A stretch of DNA of 64,000 nt from Actinomycetales bacterium (GCA_018969715.1 JAGWXT010000003.1:124001-188000); one strand, 5' to 3'. Positions 40,017 through 51,042 are shown, counted from the first letter of the stretch. A program made the numbers and translations. The notes: generated by a model from the sequence alone, not told the origin.

Positions 40017-41084
40017 TCAGCCGGCGATGAACTCCGCCACCATGGTCTTGGCCACGCTGTCGGAGTACTGCTCCGGCGGGCTCTTCATCAGGTAGCTCGA
40101 CGGCGCGATGAGCGGCCCGCCGATTCCGCGATCCAGGGCGATCTTGGCGCAGCGGATGGCATCGATGATGACCCCGGCGGAGTTCGGGGAGTCCCACACC
40201 TCAAGCTTGTACTCCAGCGCCAGCGGCACATCACCAAAGGCCCGGCCCTCAAGACGGACGTACGCCCATTTGCGGTCATCCAGCCAGGCGACGTAGTCGC
40301 TGGGGCCGATGTGGACATTGCTGGCACCCATGTTGTGTGAGACCTGGCTGGTGACGGCCTGCGTCTTGGAGATCTTCTTCGACTCGAGTCGATCGCGCTC
40401 GAGCATGTTCATGAAGTCCATGTTGCCGCCCACGTTCAACTGCATCGTCCGGTCGAGGGTGACCCCCCGATCCTCGAACAGCTTGGCGAGCACGCGGTGG
40501 GTGATCGTCGCGCCGACCTGGCTCTTGATGTCATCACCGACGATCGGCACCCCGGCGGCGGTGAATCGGGCCGCCCACTCCGGATCGCTGGCGATGAACA
40601 CCGGAAGCGCGTTGATGAACGCCACCCCGGCATCGAGTGCGCACTGTGCGTAGTACTCCGCTGCCGCCTGCGAGCCCACCGGCAGGTAGCACACGAGGAC
40701 GTCCACCTTCGCCTCCCGCAGGGCGCTCACGACGTCGACTGGCTCGACACCGGACTCCTCGACCATGTCCCGGTAGTAGCGGCCCAGGCCATCCAGTGTG
40801 GGTCCCCGCTGCACCGTCACCCCGGTCGGGGCGACATCGGCGAACCGGATGGTGTTGTTCTCGCTGGCCCAGATGGCATCCGCCAGGTCGACCCCCACCT
40901 TCTTCCCGTCAACATCGAAGGCGGCGACGAACTCGACATCGCCGACGTGATAGCGACCCAGTCGCGGATTCATCAGACCGGGGATCGCGGTGTCATCGGG
41001 TGCCTGCCGGTAGTAGGTGACGCCTTGGACGAGGGAGTTGGCGCAGTTGCCGATTCCCACGAGGGCGGTGCGAATAGTGGACAT
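40017..41084 (-). CDS. ino1: Myo-inositol-1-phosphate synthase
   Basis: 355 residues. The enzyme converts glucose-6-phosphate to inositol-1-phosphate with NAD, the entry to phosphatidylinositol and mycothiol in actinobacteria. [17 protein letters not shown] is the NAD-binding motif; [15 protein letters not shown] and [14 protein letters not shown] carry active-site Lys and Asn; [13 protein letters not shown] and [22 protein letters not shown] complete the core. The ATG overlaps the padR stop by one base (TGATG). Confidence 0.95.
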   Translation of the reverse strand: MSTIRTALVGIGNCANSLVQGVTYYRQAPDDTAIPGLMNPRLGRYHVGDVEFVAAFDVDGKKVGVDLADAIWASENNTIRFADVAPTGVTVQRGPTLDGLGRYYRDMVEESGVEPVDVVSALREAKVDVLVCYLPVGSQAAAEYYAQCALDAGVAFINALPVFIASDPEWAARFTAAGVPIVGDDIKSQVGATITHRVLAKLFEDRGVTLDRTMQLNVGGNMDFMNMLERDRLESKKISKTQAVTSQVSHNMGASNVHIGPSDYVAWLDDRKWAYVRLEGRAFGDVPLALEYKLEVWDSPNSAGVIIDAIRCAKIALDRGIGGPLIAPSSYLMKSPPEQYSDSVAKTMVAEFIAG

Positions 41085-41620
41085 CAGGTGGTTCCTTCCG
41101 CGGTGATGAGGGTGTCAAGCCAGTGGACTTCCTGCTTGACGCTGGCGAGCGTGTGCTGCTGGAGGGCGGTGGCATAGGGGTCGTCGAGTGGGCGCTCCGG
41201 CGCCCGCTCGAGGACGGCGAGGCGTCGGCGCAGCCGTTCCCGGCGGCCGTTGAGGATGCGCAGCCGGAGTTGGCGGGAGGTGCGGGAGAGCATGGCGACC
41301 CGGATGCGGAAGAGGTCGTCGTCCCATTCCTCGGACTCGCCGTCATCGAGAAGGCCGAGCAGCCGCTCGGAGCCGGCCTCGGTGAGCTCGTAGGTGATGC
41401 GGGCCCGTCGGGTGTGCGGGGGGCCGGCCTGGGCCTGGTCAGCCGTGGCGAGCAGGCCGGCGTTCACCAGTCGGCGCAGCTCGGGGTAGAGCGAGCCGTA
41501 GGAGATGGCACGGAAGGGGCCGAGGAGGCCGTCCAGGCGTTTGCGCAGTTCGTAGCCATGCTGGGGCCGCTCCTGCAAGAGACCGAGAATGGCGATCTCG
41601 AGTCCGGGGGAGCGAGGCAC
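41084..41620 (-). CDS. PadR-family transcriptional regulator
   Basis: 178 residues. The PadR winged helix is [51 protein letters not shown]; a C-terminal helical arm ([21 protein letters not shown]) would dimerise. It is the first gene of the operon with ino1, an arrangement common in actinobacteria, and probably regulates inositol synthesis. The GTG start appears leaderless. Confidence 0.9.
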   Translation of the reverse strand: MPRSPGLEIAILGLLQERPQHGYELRKRLDGLLGPFRAISYGSLYPELRRLVNAGLLATADQAQAGPPHTRRARITYELTEAGSERLLGLLDDGESEEWDDDLFRIRVAMLSRTSRQLRLRILNGRRERLRRRLAVLERAPERPLDDPYATALQQHTLASVKQEVHWLDTLITAEGTT

Positions 41621-41650
41621 GGGGTCAATGTATCAGGCCGCTATATCGAC
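41621..41650 (-). promoter_or_regulatory. Probable leaderless promoter of padR-ino1
   Basis: On the minus strand TACATT, a fair -10 box, ends six bases before the GTG of padR, so the transcript would start at or next to the start codon. The preceding TATAGCGGCCTGATA forms a weak dyad that could be the PadR operator. Confidence 0.4.
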
Positions 41651-41723
41651 CCGCTACGTTGGACTGTCTGGGATGCCGGCGGTTGGCGGTGCTGCTGGCT
41701 TGGCGGCCGCCGCTGCATCTCCC

Positions 41724-42788
41724 TTACGGCGCTGCCAGCTCGGCGGCCACCTGCTCGGCGATCTGGGCGGTATTGAGGGCGGCTCCCTTGCGGAGGTTGT
41801 CCCCGCAGACGAACAACTCCAAGGCCTGCGGGTTGTCGAGGCTCCCACGGATCCGACCCACCCAGGTCGGATCGGTGCCGACGGCGCGGGCCGGGGTGGG
41901 AAAGTCCAGTGCGGCCGGGTTGTCGACCACTCGCACTCCCGGGGCGTCGACGAGCACCGTCCGCGCCCGATCTGCGGTGACCGCACTGGCGAACTGCGCG
42001 TGGACGACGAGGCTGTGGGTGGTCACGACCGGCACCCGCACACACGTCGCCGACACCGGCAGGTCAGGCAGGTCGAGGATCTTGCGGGACTCATTGCGGA
42101 CCTTCAACTCCTCACTGGTGTAGCCATCGTGTCGCAGCGACCCCGCCCACGGCAGCACGTTCAGTGCCAGCGGTCCGGGGAAGGGCCCGCCGCTCGCCCC
42201 GGCGTCGACCAAGGCGGCCTCGATGTCCCCCGCCCGCTCCCCGGCCGTGGTCCCGGCGACCGCGGCGAGCTGGGCTCGCAGGGCGGCCACTCCCTCGGCC
42301 CCGGCGCCACTGGCCGCCTGGTACGAGGCCACCACCAGCCCGGTGAGCCCGAAGACGCGGTGGAGGGCGCCGACGACGACGATCATCGACAGCGTCGTGC
42401 AGTTGGGGTTGGCGATGATGCCGCGGGGACGCACGCGGGCGGCCTGGGGGTTGACCTCCGGCACCACCAGGGGGACGTCGGGTTCCATCCGGAAGGCGGC
42501 CGAGTTGTCCACCGCCACCGCTCCGCGGGCCGCCGCCACCGGTGCCCACTGGGCGCTCACCTCATCGGGCACGTCGAACATCGCGACGTCCACGCCGTCG
42601 AAGACCTCCGGGCTGAGGGCCAGCACGCTCAGCCGCTTGCCCCGCACCGTGAGCACCCGACCGGCGCTGCGCGGTGAGGCGATCAACCGGATCTCACCCC
42701 AGATATCGGGACGGGTGTCCAGCAGCTCGAGCATGACCGAGCCAACCGCGCCGGTGGCTCCGACCACCGCCAGCGTCGGGCGGCTCAC
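41724..42788 (-). CDS. asd: Aspartate-semialdehyde dehydrogenase
   Basis: 354 residues. Asd reduces aspartyl phosphate to aspartate semialdehyde for lysine, threonine, methionine and diaminopimelate. [16 protein letters not shown] binds [26 protein letters not shown] and [14 protein letters not shown] contain the catalytic Cys; [11 protein letters not shown] contains the catalytic His region. The GTG start overlaps the aspartokinase stop (GTGA). Confidence 0.95.
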   Translation of the reverse strand: MSRPTLAVVGATGAVGSVMLELLDTRPDIWGEIRLIASPRSAGRVLTVRGKRLSVLALSPEVFDGVDVAMFDVPDEVSAQWAPVAAARGAVAVDNSAAFRMEPDVPLVVPEVNPQAARVRPRGIIANPNCTTLSMIVVVGALHRVFGLTGLVVASYQAASGAGAEGVAALRAQLAAVAGTTAGERAGDIEAALVDAGASGGPFPGPLALNVLPWAGSLRHDGYTSEELKVRNESRKILDLPDLPVSATCVRVPVVTTHSLVVHAQFASAVTADRARTVLVDAPGVRVVDNPAALDFPTPARAVGTDPTWVGRIRGSLDNPQALELFVCGDNLRKGAALNTAQIAEQVAAELAAP

Positions 42789-44044
42789 CGGCCCGTTCCG
42801 GCGTAAACGACCGCCTCCTCCGGGCTGTCCAGTCCAAACGAGGTGTGCAGGGCGCGGACGGCAGTGGGCGCATCGACGGCCCGCACGATCACCGAGATGC
42901 GGATCTCAGAGGTGGAGATCATCTCGACGTTCACCCCTGCCCCCGCCAGCGCGGAGAAGAACTGGGCCGACACCCCCGGATGGGAGCGCATCCCGGCGCC
43001 GACCAGCGAGACCTTCGCGATCTCATCGTCGACCAGCAGGGAGGCGAAGCCGATCGCCTCGCGTCGCTCCGACAGCGCGGCCCGCGCCGCGGCGACCGCG
43101 TTCTTCGGCAGGGTGAAGGTGATGTCGGTGGTCTGACCGCTTCCGGAACTGACGTTCTGGACGATCATGTCGATGTTGACGCCCGCCTCGGCGACCGCGG
43201 TGAAGATGGCTGCCGCCTCCCCGGGCTTGTCCGGCACTGCGGTCACGACGATCTTCGCATCGCCCAGGTCGTGGGCGATGCCGGTGATGATCGGCTGCTC
43301 CATCTCATCCCTCTGCTCGGTGACCCAGGAGCCTGTCCGGGTGCTGAACGAAGACCGTACATGGATCGGCACACCGGCGCGGCGGGCGTACTCGACGCAC
43401 CGAAGGTGGAGGACCTTCGCGCCGCTCGCGGCGAGCTCGAGCATCTCCTCGTAGCCGAGGCGGGCGACCTGTCGTGCCCGCGGGACCAGCCGCGGATCGG
43501 CCGTGAACACGCCATCGACATCGGTATAGATCTCGCAGACATCGGCTCGCAGGGCGGCGGCAAGCGCGACGGCCGTCGTATCGGAGCCCCCTCGCCCAAG
43601 GGTGGTGATGTCCTTCGTGTCCGGACTGATCCCCTGGAAGCCCGCGACGATCGGGATCGCCCCCTCGGCCAGCGCCGACTCGATCCGTCCCGGGGTGACG
43701 TCGATGATCCGCGCCCGTCCATGAGCACTGTCGGTGAGCACCCCGGCCTGCGAGCCGGTGTACGAGCGGGCCTGCTCGCCGAGATCGCTGATCGCCATCG
43801 CGAGCAGGGCCATCGCGATGCGCTCACCAGCGGTGAGCAGCATGTCGAGCTCGCGACCGGGCGGTGCCGGGCTCACCTGCTCGGCGAGGGCAATGAGGTC
43901 ATCGGTGGTGTCGCCCATGGCCGAGACCACGACCACAACATCGTCACCTGAGCGCTTGGCCGCGACGATCCGGCTGGCGACGGTTCGGATGCGTTCGGCG
44001 TCGGCAACAGATGAACCACCGAACTTCTGGACGAGCAGCGCCAC
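42785..44044 (-). CDS. lysC: Aspartate kinase
   Basis: 419 residues from the GTG at 44044, the typical actinobacterial length. The kinase domain has [35 protein letters not shown] and [14 protein letters not shown]. Two ACT domains at the C-terminus ([31 protein letters not shown], and [19 protein letters not shown]) form the site for feedback inhibition by lysine/threonine. A longer frame upstream is not homologous. It heads the ask-asd operon. Confidence 0.95.
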   Translation of the reverse strand: MALLVQKFGGSSVADAERIRTVASRIVAAKRSGDDVVVVVSAMGDTTDDLIALAEQVSPAPPGRELDMLLTAGERIAMALLAMAISDLGEQARSYTGSQAGVLTDSAHGRARIIDVTPGRIESALAEGAIPIVAGFQGISPDTKDITTLGRGGSDTTAVALAAALRADVCEIYTDVDGVFTADPRLVPRARQVARLGYEEMLELAASGAKVLHLRCVEYARRAGVPIHVRSSFSTRTGSWVTEQRDEMEQPIITGIAHDLGDAKIVVTAVPDKPGEAAAIFTAVAEAGVNIDMIVQNVSSGSGQTTDITFTLPKNAVAAARAALSERREAIGFASLLVDDEIAKVSLVGAGMRSHPGVSAQFFSALAGAGVNVEMISTSEIRISVIVRAVDAPTAVRALHTSFGLDSPEEAVVYAGTGR

Positions 44045-44193
44045 GAACCGCAACCCTAGCCCGTACCGCAGGCCACCGAAGTCTGGTCGCGGGTGGCAGT
44101 CGGCGGGGTGAGGGGTCATGGGTGGCGGCGGTGCCGCGGGGTCACGAGTCGCGGGTGGCGGCGGCGCAGTGCGGTCGGCTAGCGTCAGCGCCC

Positions 44194-45468
44194 GTGGTTG
44201 GACAGCGCATCCTCGGACGGGCCGGGCCGCTGGCGCCGCTCGCCGCCGGGCTGTTCGTCGTCGCCGCGGGGATGGCGGTTGCCCAGGTCCTCTCCTACGC
44301 CCTCAGTCTCATCGCCGCCCGAATCCTCCAGCCCAGTGATTTCGGCGCCTTCTCGGCGCTGCTGGGTGTCTTCATGATCGGGGGGACTGTCGCCCTCGGG
44401 GTCCAGGCCGTCGCCGCCCGCCGGATCGCCGCGGGTGCCGCCGCTGCCGGTGCGGGGGCGGGCGCCCATCTGGTGCGGTCCGGGCAGGTGCTCGCCGCAC
44501 TCACCGGTGTTGTGTGCCTGCTGATCAGCATTCCCCTTGCCTGGCTGCTCAGCCTGCCACTGCTCGCAACGATGCTCGTCGGCCTCTCACTGGGGGTGTG
44601 GACATACGGGTACGTCCTGATCGGCATCGCACAGGGCCGTCAGCACCACCGGCAGACAGCCCTGGCCCTGCTCCTCATCGGCGGTGGCCGCGCCCTCGGG
44701 GGCCTGATCGCGGTGCTGCTCGTGCCGAGTGTGACGTCGATCGCCCTGGGCCTCCTGCTGGGAATCACCGGGGGGGTGATCGCAACGTGGCTGATCGTGC
44801 ATCGCGGACTGGGCGCCCCCGATCCGACCGCCCGCGCCATGCTCACCCAGACCGCGCACGCCTCCCACAACCTGCTGGCGCTCTACGCCTTGACGAACCT
44901 CGATGTGCTGCTCGCAAGAATCGTGCTCACGCCCGCCGAGAGCGGCCTGTACGGGGTTGGGGTGCTCATGGCGAAGATCGCCTTCTTCATCCCCAGTTCC
45001 ATCCTCATCGTGTTCTACCCGCGCATGGCCGGACCCCAGCGCCAGCGGATCGTGCTCGCCTCGGCCGTGCTCACCCTCGGTATCGGCGCCGTCCTCACCG
45101 CCGTGGTCGCCATCGAGGGGGGACTCGCGGCGGGCTTCCTCGGCGGGCCTCAGTACACCGATATCAGTAGTTGGCTGTGGCTTTTCAGCCTCGCCGGGAC
45201 GATGTTCGCCGTTGTCCAGGTCGCTGTCTATGCGCGCCTGGCGATCCGCGATGAGAAGGCCGTCTACGTGGTCTGGACGGCCGTGGCCGTCCTCGCCGTC
45301 GCGGCCCTGACCCTTGCCCGGGACGCCCCGGTGGTCCTTGTCGTGTGCGTCAACAGCGTCGCCCTCGCCCTCACAGTGGCGCTGGCGCTGCTCTCACTGC
45401 GGCGCTCCCGCCGGGAGGGTGAGGTGCGGGGTGACCTCGCGGCGGAGGGTGCGCCACCCCTCGCCTGA
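44194..45468 (+). CDS. Polysaccharide flippase (MATE/MVF-like, Wzx type)
   Basis: About 424 residues from the GTG at 44194, with around twelve membrane helices. [29 protein letters not shown] is the standard N-terminus of polysaccharide-biosynthesis membrane proteins. It probably flips lipid-linked oligosaccharides across the membrane. It opens the surface-polysaccharide block and is divergent from aspartokinase. The end of the gene is covered by a 40-bp tandem duplication. Confidence 0.85.
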   Translation: MVGQRILGRAGPLAPLAAGLFVVAAGMAVAQVLSYALSLIAARILQPSDFGAFSALLGVFMIGGTVALGVQAVAARRIAAGAAAAGAGAGAHLVRSGQVLAALTGVVCLLISIPLAWLLSLPLLATMLVGLSLGVWTYGYVLIGIAQGRQHHRQTALALLLIGGGRALGGLIAVLLVPSVTSIALGLLLGITGGVIATWLIVHRGLGAPDPTARAMLTQTAHASHNLLALYALTNLDVLLARIVLTPAESGLYGVGVLMAKIAFFIPSSILIVFYPRMAGPQRQRIVLASAVLTLGIGAVLTAVVAIEGGLAAGFLGGPQYTDISSWLWLFSLAGTMFAVVQVAVYARLAIRDEKAVYVVWTAVAVLAVAALTLARDAPVVLVVCVNSVALALTVALALLSLRRSRREGEVRGDLAAEGAPPLA

Positions 45469-45528
45469 GCCCGCCCGCCACAGCCACCCCTGGCCACCCC
45501 TCGCCTGAGCCCGCCCGCCACAGCCACC
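45454..45528. repeat. 40-bp tandem duplication across the flippase stop
   Basis: The segment CCACCCCTCGCCTGAGCCCG and the following 20 bases at 45454-45493 are repeated from 45494 to 45528. The TGA of the flippase gene is present in both copies. A short CCACC-rich tract follows to about 45556. Confidence 0.9.
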
Positions 45529-45619
45529 CGCCACCACCACCCGCCACCACCACCCTCGCCGGCGCGCCAAGCAATGAGGCACACGATAACTCTCGTGGCG
45601 CATGGGATCCATGGGATGA

Positions 45620-47422
45620 ATGTGGCACAATGGGAGTGTGCGTCGTCAGTTGGGTGGACGGGCTCGCGCCTGCGGCCTCTCCATTGCCCTCTCCCTCGCC
45701 ATGGTCGGCGGTCCCGTTGCATCAGCGTCGGCCCAGGCTTCACCGCCGGCCCCGCGGAGCGTCTCGACCTCTCCGACCAAGGCCACCGGCCAGGGCGACC
45801 CCGCGCCGCTCGCCCTGCCGCCAACCGACTCCGAAATCCGCCAGAACACGCCACCGGCCTGCCGTGGCTACTCCAGCATGGGCTCAGTGGCCAACTGGCG
45901 CAGCGGCGTCGTCACCGATCCGGTCTCCAAGGACACCTTTCCCGTCGGCAAGTCCGATATCGACTGGACGGTGGATCCCAACCGCTCACCGAGCTGGCTG
46001 ATCCAGTTCCACGGACTTGCGTGGGTCCGCGGGCTGCTCGACCACTTCCGGATGACCGGGGACGCCGTCTCCTTCCAACAGGCCCTCGCCGTCCTGCGTG
46101 ACCATGCCCGCGACAACCGCCCCGGTGCGCCCACACACCGATCGGCATGGACCGACCACGCCGTCTCCCTGCGACTGACGACGTACGCCTGCTTTGCTGC
46201 GGTTGCCCCGGTCCCCGCCGATCTGCTGCCGGTCTTCGAGCAGGCGGCAGCGTGGCAGCTGACGCCCCGCAACTACCGTGCACGCCACAATCACGGACTG
46301 ATGCAGAACATCAGCCTCGTCCGCCTCGGGTGCGAGGTCGGCCGTCTGGACTGGATTGACGGAGCCTGGTCGCGCATGGCCAGCGACCTGCGGGCCGCGG
46401 TGGACGATCAGGGGGCGAACAACGAGCAGTCCTCGTGGTACGCACTGTTCAATGTCACGCAGTGGGAGCTGGGCTTGGCGTCGGTGGCCGACTGCGGCAC
46501 CATGTTCGCCAAGACCCCCACCGCCCGCGAGGTCATCGCCCGGGTCGGCCAGCTCCACGGGTTCGTCCAGCACCTCACCCAACCGGATGGCCTGCTGGCG
46601 GTCATCGGCGACACGACTGCTGACAAGGCTGGTCTGCTCGACCGCACCGACCTACCGCTGGGTTCGCTCTACCGGGCCGGATATGCCACCGGTCGCTCAG
46701 CCTGGGGGGACCCGAAGGCCATGCACTGGACTCTCCGGTTCGGTCCGGCCCGCGACAAGCATGGCCATGAGGACCACATGTCGGTGACCTACTACGTCGA
46801 TGGCGGTCGCGTGCTGACCGAAGGTGGCCACGCGGGCTACGACCAGGGGGCTGACCGCGACTACATCCGCTCCCCGCTTGCACACAACGCGCCGATCGTG
46901 CCGGGCAAGCGGTTCCGGCCGGGGGTGGTCACCCCCCTGCTCAACCACACCACCACCCCGGAGCGCACCCTGGTGACGGTGAAGGACGATGCCTACGGCA
47001 CCTCGCGCAGCCGGTCGCTGGTGGCGGCCACCCGGGAGCGGATGCTCGCCACCTTCGACCGCGGCGGGGGCGGGCCCGTCATCACGCCGTGGCTGGTTGA
47101 CCCAGCACTCACCGCGACGGTGGTCGCACCCGGCAAGGTCCTCCTCACCGGACCCCGCACCGCAACCCTGTCCTTCTTCGACGCCGCCAGCTGTGCACCG
47201 CTTACGGCTGCGGTGGAGTCGGGGACGATCGGGATGGGCTGGCGAGACTACCGGCCGACGAACCGGGTGACGGTCCGCTCCCGGGGCACGGTGACCGTCG
47301 TCAGCCCAGGCGACGCGACCGCCACCTGCACCCGCTCCGGCGGATCCGCCCTGATCAGCGTCACAACTGGCCCCAGCAGCGTCGTCTTCACCGCGCAGGA
47401 CAACGGCATCCTGCGCGGGTGA
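45620..47422 (+). CDS. Heparinase II/III-family polysaccharide lyase, exported
   Basis: Up to 600 residues with a signal peptide (ACGLSIALSLAMVGGPVASASAQA). The alpha/alpha-barrel part contains WLIQFHGLAWVRGLLDHF and ARHNHGLMQNISLVRLG; the beta-sandwich part has the hallmark KHGHEDHMSVTYYVDGGRVLTEGGHAGYD with the catalytic/zinc-binding histidines. Relatives cleave uronic-acid polysaccharides by elimination. The start is either ATG 45620 or GTG 45638. It overlaps the next glycosyltransferase (GTGA), so it is part of a biosynthetic operon, perhaps trimming or releasing the polymer. Confidence 0.85.
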   Translation: MWHNGSVRRQLGGRARACGLSIALSLAMVGGPVASASAQASPPAPRSVSTSPTKATGQGDPAPLALPPTDSEIRQNTPPACRGYSSMGSVANWRSGVVTDPVSKDTFPVGKSDIDWTVDPNRSPSWLIQFHGLAWVRGLLDHFRMTGDAVSFQQALAVLRDHARDNRPGAPTHRSAWTDHAVSLRLTTYACFAAVAPVPADLLPVFEQAAAWQLTPRNYRARHNHGLMQNISLVRLGCEVGRLDWIDGAWSRMASDLRAAVDDQGANNEQSSWYALFNVTQWELGLASVADCGTMFAKTPTAREVIARVGQLHGFVQHLTQPDGLLAVIGDTTADKAGLLDRTDLPLGSLYRAGYATGRSAWGDPKAMHWTLRFGPARDKHGHEDHMSVTYYVDGGRVLTEGGHAGYDQGADRDYIRSPLAHNAPIVPGKRFRPGVVTPLLNHTTTPERTLVTVKDDAYGTSRSRSLVAATRERMLATFDRGGGGPVITPWLVDPALTATVVAPGKVLLTGPRTATLSFFDAASCAPLTAAVESGTIGMGWRDYRPTNRVTVRSRGTVTVVSPGDATATCTRSGGSALISVTTGPSSVVFTAQDNGILRG

Positions 47423-48801
47423 GCACCCCTCCGCGCGTCCTCGTCATCACCCCCGACCGGGTCGGTCCGGCCATTGCCGGTCCCGCAATCCGCGCACTTG
47501 AGATTGCCCGGCACCTCTCCGCCCAGCAGCCATGCCGGCTCGTCTCAACCCACGAGGACTCGCAACCGGCCGACCTTGGGGTCGACCATGGCGTGTGCGA
47601 CATCACGGCACTGAAGCAGGAGGTTGCCGCTGCCGACGTCGTCATCGTCCAGGGGGCAACGCTGGCCATGCACCCGTGGATCGGTGAGCGCGATGTCGTC
47701 GTCATCGCCGATATGTACGACCCCCTTCACCTGGAGGTGCTGGAGACGACCGCCGAGGAACCGGTGCGGCTGCGGCAGGCGGGGCTGCTCGCAACCGTCC
47801 ATGCCCTCAACTGCCAGTTGTGGCGGGCCGACCTGATCCTGTGTGCCTCCGCCCGGCAGCGAGACCTGTGGATCGGCCAGCTGCTGAGCGTCGGGCGAAT
47901 CACCCCGGTTCTCTATGACGCCGACCCGACGCTCGCCAGCTTGATGCGAATCGTCCCCTTCGGACTGTCCGACACTCCACCCGGACCGGAGCGGGCGGTG
48001 CGGGACGTCATCCCCGGCATCGGCCGCGATGACCTGGTGATCGTGTGGGGTGGTGGCGTCTACAACTGGTTCGACCCGCTCAGCCTGATCGAGGCGGTAG
48101 CCGAGGTTCGGGTGGACATTCCCGAGGTCCGGCTGCTGTTCATGGGGGTTGGTCATCCCAATCCCGACGTCCCCGCGATGTCGATGGTCACCCGGGTGCG
48201 CGAACTATCGGATGAGCGTGGCCTCACCGGCCGGCATGTCATGTTCAACGAGTCCTGGGTTCCCTACTCCCAGCGGCATGCGATCCTCGCCGACTGCGAT
48301 ATCGGGGCGACGACGCACTTCGCGCACCTCGAGACCGAATTCGCCTACCGCACGCGGGTACTGGACTACCTATGGGCCGGACTGCCCGTCCTCGCCACCC
48401 GGGGTGACGTCCTCGCCGGCCTCGTTGGCGAGGAAGGTCTCGGCCGCGTCGTCGAGCCTGGTGACGTCGCCGGGATCGCAGCGGCGATCCGAGAGCTTGC
48501 CGACCCCGCGGTGCGGATGGCAGTTCGCGAGCGCATTGCCGCGTGCGCGCCCGCGCACACGTGGTCGACCGTGCTCGCCCCGCTGGCGGAGTTCACCGCC
48601 GACCCCCGCCGCGCCGCCGACGCCCACGACGCGGACTACCGTCGCCGACTGCGGCTGTACACCCATGCCGAGGGCTGGCTGAGCCCCTATCGGGATCTCC
48701 TCAGGATCCGGCAGCACTGGCGCGCTGGCGGCCCCGCTGAACTCGTTCGCGGCGTGCGCAAGCGGCTGCGCCGCATCCGGCGTGAGGTCACCTCCCGCTA
48801 G
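47419..48801 (+). CDS. Glycosyltransferase, GT4-like
   Basis: 460 residues with GT-B fold. N-terminal domain: VLVITPDRVGPAIAGPAIRALEIARHL. C-terminal donor-binding domain: DLVIVWGGGVYNWFDPLSLIEAV, RLLFMGVGHPNP, FNESWVPYSQRHAILADCDIG and the EX7E-like LETEFAYRTRVLDYLWAGLPVLAT. It has a basic C-terminal tail that may bind the membrane. GTG start overlapping the lyase stop. It probably adds a sugar in polymer assembly. Confidence 0.87.
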   Translation: MSTPPRVLVITPDRVGPAIAGPAIRALEIARHLSAQQPCRLVSTHEDSQPADLGVDHGVCDITALKQEVAAADVVIVQGATLAMHPWIGERDVVVIADMYDPLHLEVLETTAEEPVRLRQAGLLATVHALNCQLWRADLILCASARQRDLWIGQLLSVGRITPVLYDADPTLASLMRIVPFGLSDTPPGPERAVRDVIPGIGRDDLVIVWGGGVYNWFDPLSLIEAVAEVRVDIPEVRLLFMGVGHPNPDVPAMSMVTRVRELSDERGLTGRHVMFNESWVPYSQRHAILADCDIGATTHFAHLETEFAYRTRVLDYLWAGLPVLATRGDVLAGLVGEEGLGRVVEPGDVAGIAAAIRELADPAVRMAVRERIAACAPAHTWSTVLAPLAEFTADPRRAADAHDADYRRRLRLYTHAEGWLSPYRDLLRIRQHWRAGGPAELVRGVRKRLRRIRREVTSR

Positions 48802-48876
48802 TCCGATCCGCGGCAGAGGGCCGCGGATCCAGCTGACGGGGGGCGCAGAGGGCGGCGGACCCAGCCGAGGGTGGGC

Positions 48877-49773
48877 TCAGATGACGGTGAGCAGCGTTGC
48901 CTCGGGAGCGCAGAACACCCGCACCGGCGTGAAGGGGCTGGTACCCAGGCCGGCTGAGACATGGAGCCACGACCGCTGCCCCTCCGGGGTGAGGTAGGTG
49001 CCAAGCCCCCGCGCGAGGTTGAGGGGAACATCGCAGTTGGCCACGATCGCGGACCCGTCCGGCCAGCACACCTGACCCCCGTGGGTGTGCCCGGCGAGGA
49101 TGAGCTCACAGTGCGCCTGGGTGAGGGCGTCGAGGACGCGCCGATACGGCGCATGCGTGACGCCCAGCTGCAGGATCGCCAGTTGACCGGTCGGTGGCTG
49201 CTGCAGCATCGTGCAGTCGTCCCGGTCGATGTGCGCGTCATCGGTGCCGAAGGCGCGGACCGCGTGGCCCGCCACCTCGCACTCAACCCAGTCATTGATC
49301 GGCCACGCCCACCCCGTCTCCTGCACGCGGTCGCGCAGGTCACGCCACGGCATCTCCGGGCCGTCGTGGGCCCGCCGACTCGGCCCCTCCGTGAGGTACC
49401 GCACGGGGTTGTGCCAATCGGGCGGAAAGTAATCATGGGAGCCGCCGACGACGATCCCGGGCACATCAAGGAACGGCGAGAGTGCCCGATAGGCGGCATC
49501 AATGGCGCCCGGGTGGCCGATGATGTCGCCCGTGACGACGACCAGGTTCGGCTGCAGTCCCCTCAGGCCTCGCAGCCACTCGGGCAGCCGCCGGTGGCTG
49601 GGGCGCAGGTGCAGATCCGATAGGTGAAGGATCCGCAGCGGCCCCACCGCCGGATCACGCAGGACCGGCACCGTCCGCTGACGCAACCGGAAGTCCCGCG
49701 TGGCAACAACCGCCATCGCCGTCGCTGCCGCACCGGTGAGCACCCCCGCCGTGAGCCCCGAGCGCAGCCGCAT
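48877..49773 (-). CDS. Calcineurin-like metallophosphoesterase
   Basis: 298 residues. An N-terminal hydrophobic segment (residues 5-24) suggests membrane anchoring. Metal-site motifs are LSDLHLR (near 51-57), GDIIGH, GSHDYF in place of the usual GNHD, and GHTHGGQV. The family (YkuE-like) hydrolyses phosphodiesters or UDP-diacylglucosamine. The Asn-to-Ser change at the GNHD motif is unusual and may affect activity. It lies convergent with the preceding glycosyltransferase. Confidence 0.87.
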   Translation of the reverse strand: MRLRSGLTAGVLTGAAATAMAVVATRDFRLRQRTVPVLRDPAVGPLRILHLSDLHLRPSHRRLPEWLRGLRGLQPNLVVVTGDIIGHPGAIDAAYRALSPFLDVPGIVVGGSHDYFPPDWHNPVRYLTEGPSRRAHDGPEMPWRDLRDRVQETGWAWPINDWVECEVAGHAVRAFGTDDAHIDRDDCTMLQQPPTGQLAILQLGVTHAPYRRVLDALTQAHCELILAGHTHGGQVCWPDGSAIVANCDVPLNLARGLGTYLTPEGQRSWLHVSAGLGTSPFTPVRVFCAPEATLLTVI

Positions 49774-49811
49774 ATTCGGCAGTGTGTCATGCGCTGGGTA
49801 GCCTGACGGTT

Positions 49812-50957
49812 ATGGCGATCGAGGTGAGCGTCGTCCTGCCGTGCCTGAATGAGGCTGAGACACTCGCCACCTGCATCGACAAGGCCACGGCCAGTCTCGC
49901 CGCCCTCGGCGTCGCCGGCGAGGTCATCGTCGCCGACAACGGGTCCACCGATGACTCCGTCGCAATCGCCCGCGCCCACGGTGCCCGCGTTGTCCACGTG
50001 CCGCGCCGTGGCTATGGGGCGGCCCTGCGCGCCGGGATCGAGGCGGCCCGCGGGGAGTTCACGGTCATGGCCGATGCCGATGACAGTTACGATCTCGCCG
50101 ACCTCGAACCGTTCCTCATCGCCCTGCGCGCAGGCGCTGACCTTGTCATTGGCAACCGGTTCCAAGGTGGCATCGCGCGCGGTGCGATGCCACCACTGCA
50201 TCGCTACCTCGGCAATCCGGTGCTGTCCTTCCTCGGGCGGCTCTTCTACCGCGTGCCGATCGGGGACTTCCACTGCGGGATGCGCGCATTCCGCACCTCG
50301 GTCATGCGCGACCTTGGGGTGCGCACCCCCGGGATGGAGTTCGCCAGCGAGATGATCGTCCGCGCCGCCCTCACCGGGGTGACGATCCGCGAGGTCCCGA
50401 CCACCCTCGCACCTGATGGCCGCACCCGTCGTCCGCACCTGCGCACCTGGCGCGATGGCTGGCGGCACCTGCGCTTCCTGCTGGTGTACAGCCCGCGCTG
50501 GCTGTTCTTCATCCCCGGTGCCCTGCTGGCCGCTGTGGGCGCACTCGGGCTGCTCGCCCTCGGACTCGGCCCGGTGCGCATCGGCGAGGCCGGGCTCGAC
50601 GCTAACTCCATGCTGATCGCCGCCGCGGCGACCGTGCTCGGCACCCAGGCGATGTGGTTCTACGTAATCGCCCACAGCATCGGCGCCCGGGCGGGCCTGC
50701 TGCCGCCGCTGACCGGTGGGATCGCGGCGTTCGCGCAGTGGCGACTGGAGCGCTGGCTGCTCATTGGCGCGGCACTTGCGGCAACTGGTCTCGCGCTGCT
50801 GCTGGGGCTGTTCGGGCTGTGGGCGGCCGATCAGTTCGGCCCACTTGACACCGGGCGCAGTGTGCGGGTGTCGATCATCGGCGTCACCCTGCTCATCGTG
50901 GGGGTGCAGACAATGCTGAGCACCTTCGTCCAGGACGCAGTGAGCGAGGACTTCTAG
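49812..50957 (+). CDS. DPM/GtrB-like glycosyltransferase family 2 membrane protein
   Basis: 381 residues from the ATG at 49812. The GT-A domain has SVVLPCLNEAETLATCI, IVADNGSTDDSVAIA, GYGAALRAGIEAA and VMADADDSYD. At least four membrane helices follow from about residue 230. It probably makes a polyprenyl-phosphate sugar donor for extracytoplasmic transferases. TAGCCT lies seven bases before the ATG, so the mRNA may be leaderless. The gene is divergent from the phosphoesterase. Confidence 0.88.
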   Translation: MAIEVSVVLPCLNEAETLATCIDKATASLAALGVAGEVIVADNGSTDDSVAIARAHGARVVHVPRRGYGAALRAGIEAARGEFTVMADADDSYDLADLEPFLIALRAGADLVIGNRFQGGIARGAMPPLHRYLGNPVLSFLGRLFYRVPIGDFHCGMRAFRTSVMRDLGVRTPGMEFASEMIVRAALTGVTIREVPTTLAPDGRTRRPHLRTWRDGWRHLRFLLVYSPRWLFFIPGALLAAVGALGLLALGLGPVRIGEAGLDANSMLIAAAATVLGTQAMWFYVIAHSIGARAGLLPPLTGGIAAFAQWRLERWLLIGAALAATGLALLLGLFGLWAADQFGPLDTGRSVRVSIIGVTLLIVGVQTMLSTFVQDAVSEDF

Positions 50958-51042
50958 GCAGCTGCCTGATGATTCGGTTGATTGGCTCCCGGAATCTCGA
51001 CGCGGGCCGATTGGCCCCGTCTCGCACAACTCCCACCATCGC

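Noticed and set aside
49563-51029. Long minus-strand frame of 488 codons opposite the DPM-like glycosyltransferase
   Set aside because: It is the reverse-strand shadow of that gene. Its composition is Gln/His/Pro-rich with no domain.
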